Of a stretch of 64,000 bases of DNA, positions 23,422 to 30,730 are shown piece after piece. Source of the stretch: a virus; the IMG/VR virus record IMGVR_UViG_3300005529_000024, positions 110,396 through 174,395 of that record. One strand, 5' to 3'. The position numbers and the translations under genes are program-made. The notes under the pieces are model-generated. The model searched no databases, was not told the origin of the DNA, and was given only the letters and a program-made list of their open reading frames with translations. The stretch's first letter is position 1. Every line of letters starts with the position of its first letter.

Positions 23422-23646
23422 ATGGGTTACAACTTCGAAAAATCAGATTGTGACAACTGCGGGGTTACTCAGAAGGAGCTTGATAAGGAGCCGTCGAAAT
23501 ATGGGGTTTGTCCTGATCGGCAGAATTATCTGACCGAGAGAACTGGAGGATATGATACTTCTTTACATTTGTCCGCTGATGGTGGGGTCTTATGTCCTAA
23601 GTGTCATCGTGAGAAGGAAATTGGCCGTATTTTCTCTAGCAGATAG
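23422..23646 (+). CDS. Small zinc-ribbon protein
   Basis: 74 residues: CDNCG near residue 10 and CPKCHREKE near residue 59 form a zinc ribbon. Unknown partner. Confidence 0.6.
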   Translation: MGYNFEKSDCDNCGVTQKELDKEPSKYGVCPDRQNYLTERTGGYDTSLHLSADGGVLCPKCHREKEIGRIFSSR

Positions 23647-23654
23647 GAGACACA

Positions 23655-23885
23655 ATGAACACCGATTATGTGCTATTCGGAGATGTCGCTAGAAAGCAAC
23701 TAGGAATGCAAGCTCAGTATGCTTCCCGTTATGTCGATGGCAGATTCGGTTGTGCAAATCTAGGAAAAGATCTTAGATTCCTAGGTGATGTAGATGACTA
23801 TCATTCTCTTCAAATCCATAAAGATGACGTGTCTGAATTCGTTAAGAGATTCAAAGGAATAAGGAGATCAACCAATGGACATTAA
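23655..23885 (+). CDS. Small hypothetical protein
   Basis: 76 residues, MNTDYVLFGDVARKQLGMQAQ..., ending RFKGIRRSTNGH. Overlaps the next gene by 11 nt. Unknown. Confidence 0.55.
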   Translation: MNTDYVLFGDVARKQLGMQAQYASRYVDGRFGCANLGKDLRFLGDVDDYHSLQIHKDDVSEFVKRFKGIRRSTNGH

Positions 23886-24210
23886 AGGAGAAAGCGCATA
23901 CTGCCCTTCATGCAACGAAGAATTTTATGATCGTTACGATCTCCGCATGCATGAAAGATTTCACTGGAACCATGAGTTATTCCCGACATGGGAAGCGTAC
24001 ATTAATCAGATGCTGCCACACAAAGATGCAAAAGCCCTTGTTAACAATCTGGTGTTGTTAACTCGTAAGCAATGGTTTCTCTGCTTCCTTCCTGAGAAGC
24101 GTAAATATGCTGCCTGCAAAGCTTCCATGAAGCAGGAATACTTGCAAAAAGGATATGTCTTCTTTCTCCCCTCTGAAGACAAAATGCAATCTCTTTTTAC
24201 TTATGCCTAA
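23875..24210 (+). CDS. C2H2 zinc-finger protein
   Basis: 111 residues. Residues 9-30 follow the classical C2H2 layout: CPSC, then DLRMHERFH. A helical C-terminal domain follows. May bind DNA or RNA. Confidence 0.68.
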   Translation: MDIKGESAYCPSCNEEFYDRYDLRMHERFHWNHELFPTWEAYINQMLPHKDAKALVNNLVLLTRKQWFLCFLPEKRKYAACKASMKQEYLQKGYVFFLPSEDKMQSLFTYA

Positions 24211-24229
24211 AATAACTGGAGGATAATGT

Positions 24230-24577
24230 ATGTGTGATTATCGTGAAGCATGGAGTGGGAAATGTAAGAATGATGATGCACAGCGATGTTTTACCCACCA
24301 GGATAAGGTATGTATAGTCTGTGGTAATACCGCTACACATGACTGCGAGGAGACAGTCTGGGTTGTCTGTGGCTTTCCTTTGTGTGATGATTGCGAGCAT
24401 AGGATCTCTCCAGAGGGTGATAATGGTGGTACTGCTTATCTTGGAAAAAATGGGCATTGCCGAAAGAAGGAGCAGAAATATCTTCCATGGTATATGCGTG
24501 AAGATCCAGAAAAACCCTTTTCTGATATGTTGAAACTTCTGGTTGAGAAATGGAAGCGTGAACGAGGGATGGTCTAA
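24230..24577 (+). CDS. Cysteine-rich zinc protein
   Basis: 115 residues with CIVCGNTATHDCEE and PLCDDCEHR, a B-box/ZZ-like cross-brace arrangement. Basic C-terminal helix (LVEKWKRERG). Unknown. Confidence 0.6.
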   Translation: MCDYREAWSGKCKNDDAQRCFTHQDKVCIVCGNTATHDCEETVWVVCGFPLCDDCEHRISPEGDNGGTAYLGKNGHCRKKEQKYLPWYMREDPEKPFSDMLKLLVEKWKRERGMV

Positions 24578-24600
24578 CTGAAACGACAAGGAGGAATATT

Positions 24601-24813
24601 ATGGATAAAAAATGGCGCGACTCGGAAATTGCGATGGTGTTGTCCTCGATACAGATTGATTTGGAGCGGGAATTATTTCAAGCTTTCGTTGATTCAAACG
24701 AACTTATGAAAGACATCCCGGCTTCCGACTTCCAGAAGGATGGTGTTATCAAGAAAGCACTGTCTTTGGCATTAAAGAGGGCATATCCAGATAGAGAGAT
24801 CAAGTTTGTCTAG
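24601..24813 (+). CDS. Small hypothetical protein
   Basis: 70 residues, helical: DLERELFQAFVDSNELMKD then SLALKRAYPD. GGAGG before the ATG. Unknown. Confidence 0.55.
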   Translation: MDKKWRDSEIAMVLSSIQIDLERELFQAFVDSNELMKDIPASDFQKDGVIKKALSLALKRAYPDREIKFV

Positions 24814-24834
24814 ACATCCAAGGAGGGAATGACA

Positions 24835-25134
24835 ATGGCGATGGAGGCATACGGCGGGTTCAATATTTATGATGACTGTGATCAATGTAAGAGGAAATCA
24901 GAATTGTTTACTACACACTCTGACAACATATATCTCTGTCATGATTGTTTGGAAGATGTTTCTTGTGTAGCTCTCTCTAAGAGGGAGATCAGTACGATAT
25001 TTGCTGCACTTTCGTATTGGCAAAGTGGTATTGAAGTTGATGAAGAGGGGGTTTTAGATGTGTCTGTGCCTGAAGCACACGCACCTATTACCCTCAAAGA
25101 AATTAACCATCTTTATGAGAGGTTGATGCCATGA
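24835..25134 (+). CDS. Small zinc-binding protein
   Basis: 100 residues, starting MAMEAYGGFNIYDDCDQCKR, with CDQC and CHDC pairs. ATG at 24835 is preferred over one six bases earlier, which is too close to AAGGAGG. Overlaps the next gene by ATGA. Confidence 0.58.
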   Translation: MAMEAYGGFNIYDDCDQCKRKSELFTTHSDNIYLCHDCLEDVSCVALSKREISTIFAALSYWQSGIEVDEEGVLDVSVPEAHAPITLKEINHLYERLMP

Positions 25135-25388
25135 GAGAGATCTTAACTCCACCCGGATATCCGAGATGTTATATTTGCAGGGGACAATGCAGAACTCACA
25201 GGTATAATCCTTGTTTTAAATGCCAAGGATTGGGATTCCTGTTAGCCAAACAGCTTAAAAAGAGGATCGATGCAGTTTTTTACGCGCAACTGTTAAAGGA
25301 TCAAGCGCCAATTATTGCTGCAATAAGACTTGCAAAAGCCAACAAACGGGCGTTAAAAAAGGTGCAACATGAAAAATACAGAAGCTGA
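25131..25388 (+). CDS. DnaJ-type zinc-knuckle protein
   Basis: 85 residues. CYICRGQC and CFKCQGLGF resemble one DnaJ central repeat pair (CxxCxGxG), then a basic helix. ATGA overlap on the 5' side. Confidence 0.6.
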   Translation: MREILTPPGYPRCYICRGQCRTHRYNPCFKCQGLGFLLAKQLKKRIDAVFYAQLLKDQAPIIAAIRLAKANKRALKKVQHEKYRS

Positions 25389-25515
25389 ATTCGAGAGTAA
25401 TATAGTTTATTTCCTGCTTGGAATGTTTGATCCAGAATATCAGAAAGAGTTTGGATCAAAATATAGTAAAAAGATTGACGATTATTTGGAAAGAAGGAGA
25501 AATCTAAAAACATGA
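25369..25515 (+). CDS. Very small hypothetical protein
   Basis: 48 residues, MKNTEAEFESNIVYFLLGMF... with a basic end (LERRRNLKT). Sits between two coupled genes (20-nt overlap upstream, ATGA downstream). Confidence 0.5.
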   Translation: MKNTEAEFESNIVYFLLGMFDPEYQKEFGSKYSKKIDDYLERRRNLKT

Positions 25516-25709
25516 AACGTGCGAGCTATAGAGAGGGTATCGAGATTATTGCTTTAAATGATGAGCCTACAATTTTGGATGTTGAAGAGATGATCGGCTT
25601 TCCATCTGTTATGCTGCTGGCTGAGTTATTCGGTGTAACTCAGGAGAAAGTTGCCGGAGATATTATCAAGTTTCGGAGGAGACAGTCAGATGATTCTGAA
25701 AGAAGCTGA
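25512..25709 (+). CDS. Small hypothetical protein
   Basis: 65 residues, MKRASYREGIEIIALNDEPT... with a segment MIGFPSVMLLAELFGVTQEK that resembles an HTH recognition pair. Overlaps the SprT-like gene. Confidence 0.52.
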   Translation: MKRASYREGIEIIALNDEPTILDVEEMIGFPSVMLLAELFGVTQEKVAGDIIKFRRRQSDDSERS

Positions 25710-26145
25710 GTATTTGGCTTTGGACCTGTTAATTAAACATCAATTAAACATGAAGGGCTGGCGCTTTAAATTTGACCGGGCAAAGAATCGCATGGGTCTA
25801 TGTCGATACGGTCATAAGTGTATCTCCCTTTCCAGAGTCTTAACCTTTAAAGCTTCTGAAAAAGAGGTGGAGGATACATTATTGCATGAAATAGCGCATG
25901 CATTAGTGGGTCCTGGATTCGGTCATGGAAAAGTGTGGAAGCAAATGGCGCGTAAAATTGGCTGTTCTGCTGAAAGATGTCATAACGTTAAAATTACATA
26001 CAAGTATATTCTTCGTTGTGAAAAATGTGGGAAAGTAACAGGTAAGCGTAATAGAAGGAAGAACCTTGTTCATATATCTTGCGGTGGGCGTATTTTGTAC
26101 TTTCCTTATATTCCAGACAGTGAAGAAAATGTGTTGACAAAATAA
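25690..26145 (+). CDS. SprT-like zinc metalloprotease
   Basis: 151 residues. The catalytic motif LLHEIAHAL (HExxH, about residues 70-74) with a further histidine in GFGHGKVWK and a C-terminal zinc ribbon (CEKCGK ... CGGR) is the SprT/Spartan plan. Spartan proteins cut DNA-crosslinked proteins; phage copies are of unknown target. Start chosen at ATG 25690, after GGAGGAG. Its end overlaps the next promoter. Confidence 0.85.
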   Translation: MILKEAEYLALDLLIKHQLNMKGWRFKFDRAKNRMGLCRYGHKCISLSRVLTFKASEKEVEDTLLHEIAHALVGPGFGHGKVWKQMARKIGCSAERCHNVKITYKYILRCEKCGKVTGKRNRRKNLVHISCGGRILYFPYIPDSEENVLTK

Positions 26146-26161
26146 ACAATGCTGCTATACT
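26134..26161 (+). promoter_or_regulatory. sigma70-type promoter (cassette)
   Basis: TTGACA 26134-26139, TATACT 26156-26161, 16-bp spacer, then TATAGTTAATTA. Confidence 0.85.
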
Positions 26162-26188
26162 TATAGTTAATTAAATAGGGAGGTTACA

Positions 26189-26515
26189 ATGATCCTGGCA
26201 ATTGTCGATAGTCTTAGGTTCAAAGAGAATAAACTCACTCAGACAGTCCATTATTACGAGAACTGTAAAAGGCTTGAGTTTACCTATTTTCTAGAAAGAC
26301 AAGGCTCTCTTCCAGCAGTAATAGCAGATACAAAGGAAGAAGCTATCGAAAAGCTGAGGGAAGCTATCAAGAATTATCTATCAACTTGCGTGTGGGGTAA
26401 ACCAAATGCAAAAGATTTCGTGTTCTCTATCAGGTATGATTTTACATTAAAGAATCTTATCAACTTTCCACCTTCCTGCGTATCGCCTGAGATCGAACTC
26501 GAACCTGTTGAATAA
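26189..26515 (+). CDS. Hypothetical protein
   Basis: 108 residues, MILAIVDSLRFKENKLTQTV... with a helix TKEEAIEKLREAIKNYL. Ends at the first base of the following cREC gene (TAATG). Unknown. Confidence 0.55.
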   Translation: MILAIVDSLRFKENKLTQTVHYYENCKRLEFTYFLERQGSLPAVIADTKEEAIEKLREAIKNYLSTCVWGKPNAKDFVFSIRYDFTLKNLINFPPSCVSPEIELEPVE

Positions 26516-26904
26516 TGGAGTTAACAAAATTGGACATCTACCTTGACGATACAAGAGAACCTTTGGGAGAAGGTGTTGTATGGGTGACAAATTTTAGACA
26601 AGCTGCACGATTATTGTCTACTGGTAATGTCGAGTCCATATCATTAGATTATGACTTGAGCTACCAACCACTCTGTAGGGTTTGTCTCGTTAAATGTAGC
26701 TTTGAATGCGATTGTGACTGTCACAGTGAGCCGGGAACTGGTCTTGACGTAGTAGAACACATGATAAAGACTAATATCTGGCCATTAAGAATCTATATCC
26801 ATTCTAGCTCCCCAAAAGGTAGGGATCTCATGTTTGATAAGATCCTGTTACACGGACCATATAAAAAACATGATAGATTAAGGATGTATTTCGAATGCCC
26901 TTGA
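26515..26904 (+). CDS. cREC (cyclic-phosphate-processing receiver-like) protein
   Basis: 129 residues. YLDDTREP near the start, ISLDYDLS in the middle and GTGLDVVEHMI with IHSSSPKGR match the cREC family, a receiver-like fold. The family was proposed from genome context to process cyclic phosphates on RNA ends; this is literature inference. A cysteine-rich loop (CRVCLVKCSFECDCDC) is inserted between the two acidic motifs. A second copy is at 43326. Its end overlaps the next promoter. Confidence 0.75.
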   Translation: MELTKLDIYLDDTREPLGEGVVWVTNFRQAARLLSTGNVESISLDYDLSYQPLCRVCLVKCSFECDCDCHSEPGTGLDVVEHMIKTNIWPLRIYIHSSSPKGRDLMFDKILLHGPYKKHDRLRMYFECP

Positions 26905-26928
26905 CAAAACAAATAATACTGGTATACT
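26901..26928 (+). promoter_or_regulatory. sigma70-type promoter (cassette)
   Basis: TTGACA 26901-26906, TATACT 26923-26928, 16-bp spacer, then AATAGTTAATTAGACAA. Confidence 0.85.
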
Positions 26929-26963
26929 AATAGTTAATTAGACAACAAACCAGGGAGTGGACA

Positions 26964-27152
26964 ATGGATAACCTGAATGATTTAGAGAAAGCGTTAGCTG
27001 GCGGTAGAGGAGATGTCGATTTTTATCTTGGGAACGTCACTGTCGATGAATTTATTAAACACATCGAAGAGATCAAAAAGAAAGCTGCATTAACTACCGA
27101 TGCAGGTGTTCTTAAGGCGAAGATTTTAGAATTATTTAACAACGAAAAATAA
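26964..27152 (+). CDS. Small hypothetical protein
   Basis: 62 residues, MDNLNDLEKALAGGRGDVDF..., acidic and helical. Unknown. Confidence 0.55.
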   Translation: MDNLNDLEKALAGGRGDVDFYLGNVTVDEFIKHIEEIKKKAALTTDAGVLKAKILELFNNEK

Positions 27153-27189
27153 TCGGTAGTAAAAGATCTGCTACAGGGGATAACGAAAA

Positions 27190-27435
27190 ATGGATAACTT
27201 CCAGGAAAAGTTTTTTAAAACCTTCAAAGGTGAATGTTTCGGTATCGGGCTATATGAGGATGATGGCTATATCCTCTTTAAAGTGATCGTGGAAGATGAT
27301 GGTAACTGGTTTGAATCAACAAATGGTGGGAGCGGTTACTGGCTAGAAGATTTGATGGAGGAAATGTCTGCTGCTCAGCGATATCTAGCACTCGAATGTA
27401 TCAGGGATGATGGTGGATTTAAAAGAAAACAATAA
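27190..27435 (+). CDS. Small acidic hypothetical protein
   Basis: 81 residues, MDNFQEKFFKTFKGECFGIG, beta-rich. Unknown; no SD stronger than GGGG at 27177. Confidence 0.55.
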   Translation: MDNFQEKFFKTFKGECFGIGLYEDDGYILFKVIVEDDGNWFESTNGGSGYWLEDLMEEMSAAQRYLALECIRDDGGFKRKQ

Positions 27436-27452
27436 ACACTGGAGATGACAAA

Positions 27453-27641
27453 ATGAAGAATTTTAAATGGACCATCGAAATTGAAGTCTCTGAGACTTGG
27501 GTTCGGGATGGATTCAACCTTGATAAGGGCGGCATCACTCACATGTTATCAAGTCTCTTACCGTTTGCTTATGAACATGAGTTTAGCGGCAAAATAATCT
27601 CTGCTCCAGATCCGAAAGAAATCGAAAAAGCACAGTCATAG
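27453..27641 (+). CDS. Small hypothetical protein
   Basis: 62 residues, MKNFKWTIEIEVSETWVRDG, a small beta/alpha domain of a common phage type. Good GGAG site. Confidence 0.58.
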   Translation: MKNFKWTIEIEVSETWVRDGFNLDKGGITHMLSSLLPFAYEHEFSGKIISAPDPKEIEKAQS

Positions 27642-27653
27642 GAGGGTTTACAG

Positions 27654-28088
27654 ATGAAACCAATTATGCTGATGATTCTTGTGATCTTGGTATCAGGTTG
27701 TGGAAATGATTCCAATAATGCGCCTGCAACTGCTGTGTCGGCAGGTGGAGCATATTTCGATTCCTCTGTATACACAATGCTGGACAACGTTTTCGAAGAT
27801 GTCAAGAAATGCATGGCTGATGAGGGTTTTCCTTCCGACAAGGGAAGCACAGCAGATTTGACTATTGTTATGATGTGGGGTGATACCTTTGATTGTGTTG
27901 ATCCAGTTACGAATAAACCAACTAGATGTACTGGAGAGTTTATTTCACAAGGCGCGATAATCAAAGTCACTCACACATTTGAATCTGTCCGGCATGAGTA
28001 CATTCACTTCTTGCTGGAGAAGAATACAGGAGATCTAGATCCGGCGCACAAACATGCTACTCTCTTTCAGCATTGTCAGGTAAGGTAG
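27654..28088 (+). CDS. Lipoprotein with HExxH-type motif
   Basis: 144 residues. Signal peptide MKPIMLMILVILVSGC with lipobox VSGC, so acylated at cysteine 16. Near the C-terminus RHEYIHFLLEKNTG matches the gluzincin-type HExxH zinc site, and DPAHKH could give a third ligand. A membrane-attached metallopeptidase or anchoring lipoprotein facing the periplasm is possible. Phage lipoproteins often act in superinfection exclusion or lysis; that is speculation here. Confidence 0.65.
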   Translation: MKPIMLMILVILVSGCGNDSNNAPATAVSAGGAYFDSSVYTMLDNVFEDVKKCMADEGFPSDKGSTADLTIVMMWGDTFDCVDPVTNKPTRCTGEFISQGAIIKVTHTFESVRHEYIHFLLEKNTGDLDPAHKHATLFQHCQVR

Positions 28089-28121
28089 CATAAAATATTT
28101 TCAAAAATTCTAACTTTACTA

Positions 28122-28150
28122 TTGACAAACCAGATTCACCCTGGTATATT
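28122..28150 (+). promoter_or_regulatory. sigma70-type promoter
   Basis: TTGACA 28122-28127, TATATT 28145-28150, 17-bp spacer. Drives 28162. Confidence 0.75.
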
Positions 28151-28161
28151 GGAGGTCAATA

Positions 28162-28350
28162 ATGAATGTATCAGAAAAGAGTTATCCAGGATTAAAGAGG
28201 TATATCACAGATAAATGTTACTGCTCCCATGAAAGACAGATGCATGGTGTTGTTGGTTCTATAGTTAATGGGACCAAGTGTAACATATCAAACTGTTACT
28301 GCAATAATTTCAAGCTGAAGGAGAATCATGCCGTACATAGCACAAGATAG
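28162..28350 (+). CDS. Small cysteine-rich protein
   Basis: 62 residues with KCYCSHERQMHG and CNISNCYCNNF; likely zinc-bound. ATG directly after GGAGGTC. Overlaps the next gene in a different frame. Confidence 0.58.
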   Translation: MNVSEKSYPGLKRYITDKCYCSHERQMHGVVGSIVNGTKCNISNCYCNNFKLKENHAVHSTR

Positions 28351-28615
28351 AAGAAGGGCGATTGTCAAGAAAGCCTACCTTGATATGACAGAGATTGATA
28401 AGGCAGGAGAGTTGAACTATGCCATTACTATATTGATTCAGCAGTATAGTCATAACAAAGGTAAACTGTCGTATCAAACTATCAATGATATCATCGGTGC
28501 TCTCGAAGGGGTGAAGCAGGAATTTTATAGGCGTGTCGCTGTTCCTTACGAGGAAGCGAAGATCAAAGAGAATGGAGAAGTCTACTGGAACACGTATTCC
28601 CCTGATGAGGAATAA
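28328..28615 (+). CDS. Hypothetical protein, DUF-type conserved in phages
   Basis: 95 residues, MPYIAQDRRRAIVKKAYLDM..., with GELNYAITILIQQY and GALEGVKQEFYRRVAVPYEE. I recognise this as a conserved small phage family of unknown role. Confidence 0.65.
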   Translation: MPYIAQDRRRAIVKKAYLDMTEIDKAGELNYAITILIQQYSHNKGKLSYQTINDIIGALEGVKQEFYRRVAVPYEEAKIKENGEVYWNTYSPDEE

Positions 28616-28621
28616 GGTCAA

Positions 28622-28807
28622 ATGACCAAACTTAGCAACAATCATTGGATTTTAGAAGACTATGTACAGCGTATGCCTGTGTGTGACTGGAAGAAGCTTT
28701 TAATGCAGGGGCAAGACCGCATAATTTTTTATGGTAGGATGCGTACCCTTAAAGCTAAAAATGTGGGGTACGGTATTGTGGATGTTTATAAAAGCAAGGA
28801 GGAGTGA
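28622..28807 (+). CDS. Small hypothetical protein
   Basis: 61 residues, MTKLSNNHWILEDYVQRMPV, followed by a basic domain. Unknown. Confidence 0.52.
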   Translation: MTKLSNNHWILEDYVQRMPVCDWKKLLMQGQDRIIFYGRMRTLKAKNVGYGIVDVYKSKEE

Positions 28808-28809
28808 TT

Positions 28810-28947
28810 ATGAAGATCGGATTTCGCACCTTTAAACTCATTCACATGCGTTCTTTTAGCTTTGATGTCTTTCATTTCGATGATATGACGATACTTTCAG
28901 CAATATTTTGGAACCGTAGTTTTAGCATTGACATTGGACTTAAATAG
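28810..28947 (+). CDS. Very small hypothetical protein
   Basis: 45 residues, MKIGFRTFKLIHMRSFSFDV..., Phe-rich. GGAG before the ATG. Unknown. Confidence 0.48.
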   Translation: MKIGFRTFKLIHMRSFSFDVFHFDDMTILSAIFWNRSFSIDIGLK

Positions 28948-28959
28948 GAGAAATAAAAA

Positions 28960-29241
28960 ATGAAGGGACCCAAGAAGTTAAAAAAGCGTTCTGAACGGTC
29001 ATTTAACAATCGCAAACGTGAGCAGGATCGGCTTAAGAAACTACTCCGAAAGGCTTTGAAGCGTAAACGTGTTCTTCAGGCGCAAAGCAATACAGAGCTT
29101 TTAGATAAGACTCTTAACCAGATTCAGCACCTTGAGAACCAGCTTCGATTTAGTAAGTCTGTCTCGGACGATAAGACAGTCACGCTCTTTGATCATGAAG
29201 AGGCGCTTCCATTAGCATTAGCGTTAGCGGGTAAACTGTGA
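28960..29241 (+). CDS. Small basic coiled-coil protein
   Basis: 93 residues; first half very basic (KKLKKRSERSFNNRKREQDR), second half a coiled coil (LLDKTLNQIQHLENQLRFSK). Possibly nucleic-acid binding. Unknown. Confidence 0.55.
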   Translation: MKGPKKLKKRSERSFNNRKREQDRLKKLLRKALKRKRVLQAQSNTELLDKTLNQIQHLENQLRFSKSVSDDKTVTLFDHEEALPLALALAGKL

Positions 29242-29242
29242 G

Positions 29243-29515
29243 ATGGCAACATACTGGTGCGGTGAGCATTTCAGACCTTTTGAGAATGATTTAAATATTG
29301 ACGCATTACGGGCAACTGAAATGCTTGTTGCGAAGGTATTAACAAATGAAAAATTTCTCACTACTTTCAATCTGGAGATTGAGCATTTAAAAAGTATACC
29401 AATCCTTACTGTTAGGGAGAAGCTTATACAGGTAACACCTATATGCTGTTTTGTTGGTGATGATATTGTAAGAAGTGTGTTCGAAGCGTGTAAATCTGAA
29501 TATAAACAGGAGTGA
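29243..29515 (+). CDS. Hypothetical protein
   Basis: 90 residues, MATYWCGEHFRPFENDLNID, with a helix KVLTNEKFLTTFNLEIEHLK. Unknown. Confidence 0.52.
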   Translation: MATYWCGEHFRPFENDLNIDALRATEMLVAKVLTNEKFLTTFNLEIEHLKSIPILTVREKLIQVTPICCFVGDDIVRSVFEACKSEYKQE

Positions 29516-29519
29516 CAAC

Positions 29520-29939
29520 ATGAAATTAAAAACTTTTTTATTCGCAGTTTTAACCGTTCTTTTCTTCCTGACACCTTTAGCTCATAGTAAGGATCTTCCT
29601 GAAACTGTCGAGATCCGAGATCTTTTAGATCATAGCGAACGGTATGATGGGAAGCGTGTAATTGTCTTCGGTACTCTGCGTGGTCTTCCCGTTCGTAAGA
29701 GTCGGTCTGGTATACCATTGTATGAATTCGAGGTTCGAGATCCAAAGGATACATCATCTGAACATAGCGGCATTACAATTGTGTTAAATGATGATTCAAA
29801 CACGGATAAGAAATTTAAAGTAGATGAGAATGTTATCGTGCAGGGTGTCTTTCATAGCAACTTGTTCCAAGGCGGTCTTCCTTTTTATTCTGCCATTCTC
29901 GTTGAAATCTTGTCAAAAGATGTTGGGGCTTCCAAATGA
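29520..29939 (+). CDS. Secreted OB-fold-like protein
   Basis: 139 residues. Signal peptide MKLKTFLFAVLTVLFFLTPL with cleavage after AHS. The mature part (RYDGKRVIVFGTLRGLPVRK, then VDENVIVQGVFH) has the shape of a small OB fold as in tRNA_anti-like or periplasmic DUF proteins. Likely periplasmic. Overlaps the next secreted gene by ATGA. Confidence 0.62.
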   Translation: MKLKTFLFAVLTVLFFLTPLAHSKDLPETVEIRDLLDHSERYDGKRVIVFGTLRGLPVRKSRSGIPLYEFEVRDPKDTSSEHSGITIVLNDDSNTDKKFKVDENVIVQGVFHSNLFQGGLPFYSAILVEILSKDVGASK

Positions 29940-30391
29940 AGAACTTTATAATCGCTTGTTTAATTTTGTTGGTTACTACAGCAACGAGTTTTGCTTCTCC
30001 AATTCCAGGTGTCACGGATGAGGCATTCGATCTCGCACGTAGCGGATTTGGCCGTACACTTAAAAATCTGGATGAGTTTACCAGTAATAAAGAAAAGATG
30101 GTAGATACTCCATTGATTCTAAATGATGTTAAACTTGAATTCAAAAGTGTGAATGTAGAGTTTATCAAAGGTGAAGTTGCTTATGAGTTTACGATTATAA
30201 ATGTCGTAACTTTAACGAAAGAATCAATGGAGGTCGTAGCTACAACTCGAACACCAGAATATGGCGCTATGCCATTTCCTTTTAGTTCATTGAAGAATAG
30301 GTTAACCACAATTATCTTCGTCTATAGCTCGCTCGATAAGAAGATACATTTGGCTGGTGTTTCTCCATCAAGAAATGAAGGTAGCCTGTAA
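29936..30391 (+). CDS. Secreted hypothetical protein
   Basis: 151 residues. Signal peptide MKNFIIACLILLVTTATSFA, cleavage predicted before SPIPG. Mature domain beta-rich. Coupled to the previous secreted gene, so the two may work together in the periplasm. Confidence 0.6.
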   Translation: MKNFIIACLILLVTTATSFASPIPGVTDEAFDLARSGFGRTLKNLDEFTSNKEKMVDTPLILNDVKLEFKSVNVEFIKGEVAYEFTIINVVTLTKESMEVVATTRTPEYGAMPFPFSSLKNRLTTIIFVYSSLDKKIHLAGVSPSRNEGSL

Positions 30392-30648
30392 TGTTGGCAA
30401 CATTAACAGATGGTCCATTAGTTGACAAAAAGATTGTTTTAGGTAATACTGTATCAGATCCACCAGTTGTTCTTGAATTCATAGCTGAGAATCAAGAGCG
30501 TGATGGTCATGGGAATGTGAGGTCAATAGGCGAGATTATCACATTGATCTATAAATTCATGTCTTTGGATTCTGAGATAACAGAGGATGGAGTATTAAAA
30601 GTTTGCAAGTATAGTTTCGAGACTTATGGTAGGCACGATATTTCTTAA
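30391..30648 (+). CDS. Hypothetical protein
   Basis: 85 residues, MLATLTDGPLVDKKIVLGNT, starting on the last base of the upstream stop. Beta-rich, no signal peptide. Ends just before bipartite element 3. Confidence 0.55.
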   Translation: MLATLTDGPLVDKKIVLGNTVSDPPVVLEFIAENQERDGHGNVRSIGEIITLIYKFMSLDSEITEDGVLKVCKYSFETYGRHDIS

Positions 30649-30658
30649 GATATTTTAT

Positions 30659-30684
30659 CCTACCATATTGGATTAAGCGTCTTG
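30659..30684 (+). promoter_or_regulatory. Bipartite element CCTA-N14-GCGTCTTG, copy 3
   Basis: CCTA 30659-30662 and GCGTCTTG 30677-30684, 14 bp apart. It sits 46 bp before the Ro start, placing Ro and the RNA ligase under the presumed phage-specific promoter class. Confidence 0.6.
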
Positions 30685-30691
30685 CGGGTGA

Positions 30692-30712
30692 AAGTGGGTC
30701 AATTATCTACTT
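30692..30712 (+). promoter_or_regulatory. Miniature Y-helix in the Ro mRNA leader
   Basis: AAGTGG (30692-30697) pairs with CTACTT (30707-30712, one G-U) around the loop GTC-AATTAT. This equals the end helix plus the 5' (GTC) and 3' (AATTAT) unpaired strands of the Y RNA elements, without the apical stem. It lies 5 nt before the ribosome site AAAGGAGAG, so Ro binding would block its own translation. Inference. Confidence 0.45.
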
Positions 30713-30730
30713 AATAAAAGGAGAGATCAA

